Source of the DNA: Lentisphaerae bacterium RIFOXYA12_64_32
GTDB taxonomy: Bacteria > Verrucomicrobiota > Lentisphaeria > Oligosphaerales > YB12-FULL-65-16
Length of the DNA: 54,542 nt
Assembly: GCA_001803235.1 (NCBI GenBank)
Contig: MHBL01000117.1
Location: 1-54,542, forward strand
Direction: 5' to 3'
Translations under genes and position numbers: made by a program
Part shown: positions 53,574 through 54,542 of the stretch, piece by piece
Layout: each line of letters begins with the position of its first letter
Position numbering within the stretch: position 1 is the stretch's first letter
Notes under the pieces: model-generated
Told to the model about the DNA's origin: nothing
The model's database searches: none
The model's input: the letters and a program-made list of their open reading frames with translations, nothing else

Positions 53574-54293
53574 TCACCAGTCCCAGATGAAGACTCTGTT
53601 GGCACCGTTCTTGTTGGAGCGGATGCAGTCGTACCAGGCGGAAACGGTCCCATGGCCGTCCAGGAAGACCGCGCTGCCACTCGTGGCGTGCGGCGGTTGC
53701 TGCGCGGCGATACTGCCAGCAGAACATGGAGACGTACCGTACGCGGTGTCGATGTTGACGGCGTCGAAAACGATACCCGTCTCGGAAGGGCCGTACGTGG
53801 CACTGAGCTTCGGCACGATCCAACTACTCGTCTTGGTCTTCCGCACGGTCGCCGTCCAGTAGGATATGGCGGGCCATTTTGTAAGATCAGCATAGTTGAC
53901 GCAGTAGAAAACGCTCTTGTCCCCCACGTACGGTTCCAGTTCCTCGGCGAAATTCCGTTTCCAGTTCGGGTTGGCCGCATCGGACCGGTAGTACTTGAGC
54001 CAGCCGCACAATTGCCCGCCGCAACCGGCCCAGACCTCGACGCCGGGCGGGTTCCACAGGCGGTTCTGCGAGCCTGCGTCGGGGCCGTAGCCGTCCTTCT
54101 CGTCGATGTACATGGCCACGCCGACCCCGAGTTGTTTCTGGTTCGCCAGGCATTGGGCCTGCTTCGCACGGGCCTTGGCGTTGGTCAGTGCCGGCAGCAG
54201 CATGCTGGCAAGGATGGCGATGATGGCGATCACGACCAGCAATTCAATGAGAGTAAAGCTTCTGCCCCCATGCCGTGGCGGGTTTGCGTGCAT
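53574..54293 (-). CDS. prepilin-like protein with H-X9-DG motif
   Basis: A 239-residue pseudopilin-like protein. The basic leader [12 protein letters not shown] is followed by the prepilin peptidase site and hydrophobic helix [18 protein letters not shown], then [17 protein letters not shown]. Near the C-terminus [13 protein letters not shown] gives the H-X9-DG motif of prepilin-type processing-associated proteins that are hugely expanded in Lentisphaerota, Verrucomicrobiota and planctomycetes. It would be cleaved before FTLIE and inserted in the inner membrane or a pilus-like assembly. AAAGGGAG lies four bases before ATG 54293; upstream ATGs (54308, 54323) lack a better site. A likely promoter is 75 bp upstream. 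Confidence 0.92.
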   Translation of the reverse strand: MHANPPRHGGRSFTLIELLVVIAIIAILASMLLPALTNAKARAKQAQCLANQKQLGVGVAMYIDEKDGYGPDAGSQNRLWNPPGVEVWAGCGGQLCGWLKYYRSDAANPNWKRNFAEELEPYVGDKSVFYCVNYADLTKWPAISYWTATVRKTKTSSWIVPKLSATYGPSETGIVFDAVNIDTAYGTSPCSAGSIAAQQPPHATSGSAVFLDGHGTVSAWYDCIRSNKNGANRVFIWDW

Positions 54294-54365
54294 AAGACTC
54301 CCTTTCATGTGTAATGCGGCCAAAACCGTCGAACGGACACCACTTCGGTGCCCGACTCTATTAAG

Positions 54366-54394
54366 ATTATACCACAGCCGTTGCGACAGTGCAA
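54366..54394 (-). promoter_or_regulatory. sigma-70-like promoter of the prepilin gene
   Basis: On the minus strand TTGCAC (54389-54394) and TATAAT (54366-54371) are separated by exactly 17 bp, with TGG before the -10 as an extended element. The start codon is about 70 bp downstream. This is the best promoter match seen in the window. Confidence 0.6.
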
Positions 54395-54415
54395 GATGAA
54401 AAGCCGTTCCGCTCG

Positions 54416-54523
54416 TAATGCGTCAGCACGTCCCGGCCGGCGGACCGGCCGATCATGTGTGGGCGTTACTCACTGTTTGTTCGGGTCGTTCTGGCAAAGT
54501 GGCGGGAGCGGCTCGCTCCCGCA
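54416..54523. repeat. family 2 terminus and hairpin repeat copy 2
   Basis: 54416-54427 (TAATGCGTCAGC) resembles the terminal repeat of the element at 40712, followed by a CGGCCGGCGGACCGGCCG palindrome. 54493-54523 is the second copy of the hairpin repeat of 1-31, in opposite orientation, with stem 54502-54509/54515-54522 and the same GGCTC loop. Confidence 0.55.
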
Positions 54524-54542
54524 GGTGCCGGAGCGAGCCGCT

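Overview
The window looks like a chromosomal segment of a GC-rich (roughly 60-65% by eye) environmental bacterium of the PVC group, most likely Lentisphaerota, Kiritimatiellota or a planctomycete relative. The support is a prepilin-like protein with an FTLIELLVV leader and an H-X9-DG motif, many large secreted right-handed parallel beta-helix proteins carrying CBM9-like or LamG-like domains, and very repeat-rich intergenic DNA. This is inference; no rRNA or tRNA gene and no CRISPR array was recognised.

Layout. 1-16 kb: a TPR/zinc-ribbon membrane protein, a neutral-ceramidase-like hydrolase, an FG-GAP propeller protein, a 1427-residue secreted lyase-like protein with a C-terminal propeller, two tandem sialidase-like (Asp-box) proteins, and, on the minus strand, an alpha/beta hydrolase and a CehA/McbA-type PHP metallohydrolase. 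16-19 kb: a 367-bp quasi-palindrome followed by an unannotated 521-residue protein with a C-terminal winged helix, possibly from a mobile element. 19-25 kb: a minus-strand signalling operon (membrane multi-PAS histidine kinase, Rcp1-type receiver, hybrid kinase with receivers at both ends). 25-26 kb: repeats only. 26-36 kb: a DUF4143 ATPase, a zinc alcohol dehydrogenase, an oligogalacturonate-lyase-like (PL22) protein, an AraC regulator, a beta-helix lipoprotein, a RidA protein and an aldo/keto reductase. 36-48 kb: a giant LamG/beta-helix/CBM9 protein, a second RidA, an (alpha/alpha)-toroid protein and a third beta-helix protein. 48-54.5 kb: a truncated deacetylase-like gene, a CBM9/SGNH-hydrolase protein, a glycerophosphodiester phosphodiesterase, a GH16 enzyme and the prepilin-like protein.

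Together the genes suggest polysaccharide catabolism: exported beta-helix, lyase and esterase proteins act on polymers, and smaller enzymes without signal peptides (PL22, GH16, sialidase-like, dehydrogenases, RidA) act on products or inside the cell. No sulfatase or SusC/SusD pair was seen, and the substrate cannot be named from sequence alone.

The most unusual part is the non-coding DNA. It holds (i) short non-autonomous elements with terminal inverted repeats and apparent target-site duplications, in two families; (ii) arrays of degenerate 7-, 8- and 9-bp units, several arranged as inverted pairs around a core; (iii) long perfect palindromes of REP type, one with a covarying base pair between copies; and (iv) dispersed GC-rich repeats starting at or just after stop codons, one of which forms the 3' end of a truncated gene.
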